Assembly: GCF_030936135.1 (NCBI RefSeq)
Contig: NC_082604.1
Location: 3,851,001 to 3,915,000, forward strand
DNA: 64,000 bases
Direction of reading: 5' to 3'
Origin: Gavia stellata
Taxonomy: Eukaryota > Chordata > Aves > Gaviiformes > Gaviidae
Of the stretch, positions 62,650-64,000 are shown in pieces. The notes beneath the pieces were generated by a model. It was not told the origin of the DNA, did not search any database, and saw only the letters and a list, made by a program, of their open reading frames with translations. The number at the start of each line of letters is the position of its first letter. Position 1 is the stretch's first letter. A program made the translations under genes and the position numbers.

Positions 62650-64000
62650 GTAAGCCATGCTATGTACCATTCGGTCCCACAAAGGTGCACCTAAGACTGC
62701 TCACTACTTTTTTTCAAAGTAGTTGTAACACCAAGAGAAAAAGGATATAAGGAGTTACACTAATGCCCCCGGCCAGCACAGTGCTAGTCTCCAGTCCACT
62801 GCTATGGAGATTTTAGTCTCCGGTCCGTGGCTATGGCCATCGGCACACTCTTTAACGTATGTGCCTTCAATTCCGTGGCACTGCCATGTTTTATGTAACT
62901 GAGAACCTCAGCCCAAGGAATACCTTTTCCTCTGAAGCCAGCTTCTTATCAATACATTGTAGATCTTTTCAATCCAAAATGGCAGCACAATTTACCTACA
63001 CCCAGAGAATGTAAATTGAGTTGTGGTCTCAGGATCCAGAAAGTATCAGGATTGAGGGCAGGAGACCTTCTGTTTATTCCTATTCTGCTTTAGGATCCTG
63101 AACAAGCCACTTCAACTTCCTGTACCACGTCTCAGCCCTTGTTTTCTCAATATAGATCATGAAACTTTGGATGGGGAGGGAGACATGGTCTCTTACAGCC
63201 CCAAGAGTGGGCCTGTGTCTATTAGGAGGCAGTGGGGGCTGTTGCCTACCCATCCTCTTAGCACAGCCGGTGCTGCATGGGCATTCCCTGTAAAATGAAA
63301 TGGAAATGCCCATGCTACCCACATGCCCCAGTCTGCCCTGCTATTGAGAGTGCATCTACATTTGTTCCTTCCTATTTCAGATGACAATTAGCTTCCCACA
63401 CTACAAATACAGACTTCTACCAAGTCCATGTGCAGCTCACATGGTTCACATGCACCATGTTACTTATGTATTTCTGATGTGCTTCAGGGGCAACAGTTTT
63501 CCTTTGAGATCTGCACCAAAGAGGCAGCATATCTGAAACTAGAGTGATCGGGTTAGTGAGGACAGTTGAGTGCTGTCAGCTTGCTTTCAGCTGTGGGCTC
63601 TTGATAAGAATTGTGGATTGTGTGTCCTGGGTGGACACACCCAGCCTGGCTCCCTCAAGAGCCACTTTTGGATGGCTCAGGCTCAGGATGTTCATAGGAG
63701 ACCCACTCAAATGCAGCTCTGCACAAACACGACTGTATTGCCACCGAGGCCAACTCCAGGCTCTCGGCGCTGTGCTCCAGCGGACTGTGCGGTGTCCCAG
63801 TTGGCCTCGCCAACTTCAGCTGGTTTGCCCAGAGCCGCTGAGATACCTCTGCCTCGCTTGCTGCAGCACTCCTGATTCTGAGGAGGAACTGGCAGCAGGA
63901 CAGACTTGATCTGGGTCTGTAGGCATTACTATGGCATGTCACCAAAGCTAATCCATCTTCCCAAAGCACTGGGCAACACCCGTGCAGAGGAACCTGCGCA
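62650..64000 (+). other. INPP5D: INPP5D intron 2 (partial, runs off right edge)
   Basis: This starts at the GTAAGCC donor. The next exon, expected to continue the SH2 domain, is not found before 64000. It includes a MIR-like SINE relic, listed separately. Open frames near 63544-63969 on both strands overlap and match no family. Confidence 0.75.
63025..63170 (+). repeat. MIR-like SINE relic
   Basis: GATCCTGAACAAGCCACTTC, then AACTTCCTGTACCACG, then TCAGCCCTTGTTTTCTCAAT parallels MIR (GACCTTGGGCAAGTCACTTA / ACCTCTCTGAGCCTCAG / TTTCCTCATCTGTAAAATG). The upstream GAGGGCAGGAGACCTTCTG fits the AGACCTGGG region. Old and diverged; identified by recalled consensus. Confidence 0.5.

Overview
This is nuclear DNA from a vertebrate, most likely a bird or another sauropsid. 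It holds parts of three genes in an order I know from amniotes (the NGEF-NEU2-INPP5D block of human 2q37): NGEF on the minus strand, NEU2 on the plus strand and INPP5D on the plus strand. The sauropsid call is an inference. It rests on compact introns, very few recognisable interspersed repeats, no mammalian Alu-like or L1-like sequence, and proteins clearly diverged from the mammalian ones. The species cannot be named from the sequence.

Left part (1-28.4 kb): the 5' portion of NGEF (ephexin-1, a neuronal Rho guanine nucleotide exchange factor), read right to left. Six coding exons were found by matching residues, AG/GT splice sites and codon phase: 28062-28329 (start of the long isoform), 24494-24608, 13942-14051, 8908-9182, 1590-1750 and 1216-1368 (the last two begin the DH domain). 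A separate first coding exon for a short isoform (14172-14245) lies in a CpG island at about 13.72-14.43 kb. Both N-termini splice in the same phase into 13942-14051. The rest of NGEF lies beyond the left edge. Just 5' of the short-isoform promoter is a degenerate C-rich tandem array (about 14.4-15.06 kb).

Middle (28.4-49.3 kb): about 21 kb between the divergently transcribed NGEF and NEU2. I see no supported gene, only simple repeats, small inverted repeats and a few old SINE- or MITE-like relics. Upstream non-coding exons of either gene may be hidden here.

Right part: NEU2 (cytosolic sialidase) is complete in two coding exons (49300-49500 and 51231-52169) encoding 379-380 residues, with catalytic residues and Asp boxes preserved and an ATTAAA polyadenylation signal at 52324. 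After about 5 kb, which contains three frame-compatible but unproven candidate exons, INPP5D (SHIP1) begins. Its first two coding exons (57416-57549 and 62586-62649) encode most of the SH2 domain, and the gene runs off the right edge.

The three genes do not form a pathway: a neuronal RhoGEF acting downstream of Eph receptors, a glycan-processing enzyme, and an inositol phosphatase of blood cells. The adjacency reflects conserved synteny. No rRNA, tRNA, CRISPR array, complete transposon or endogenous virus was recognised.
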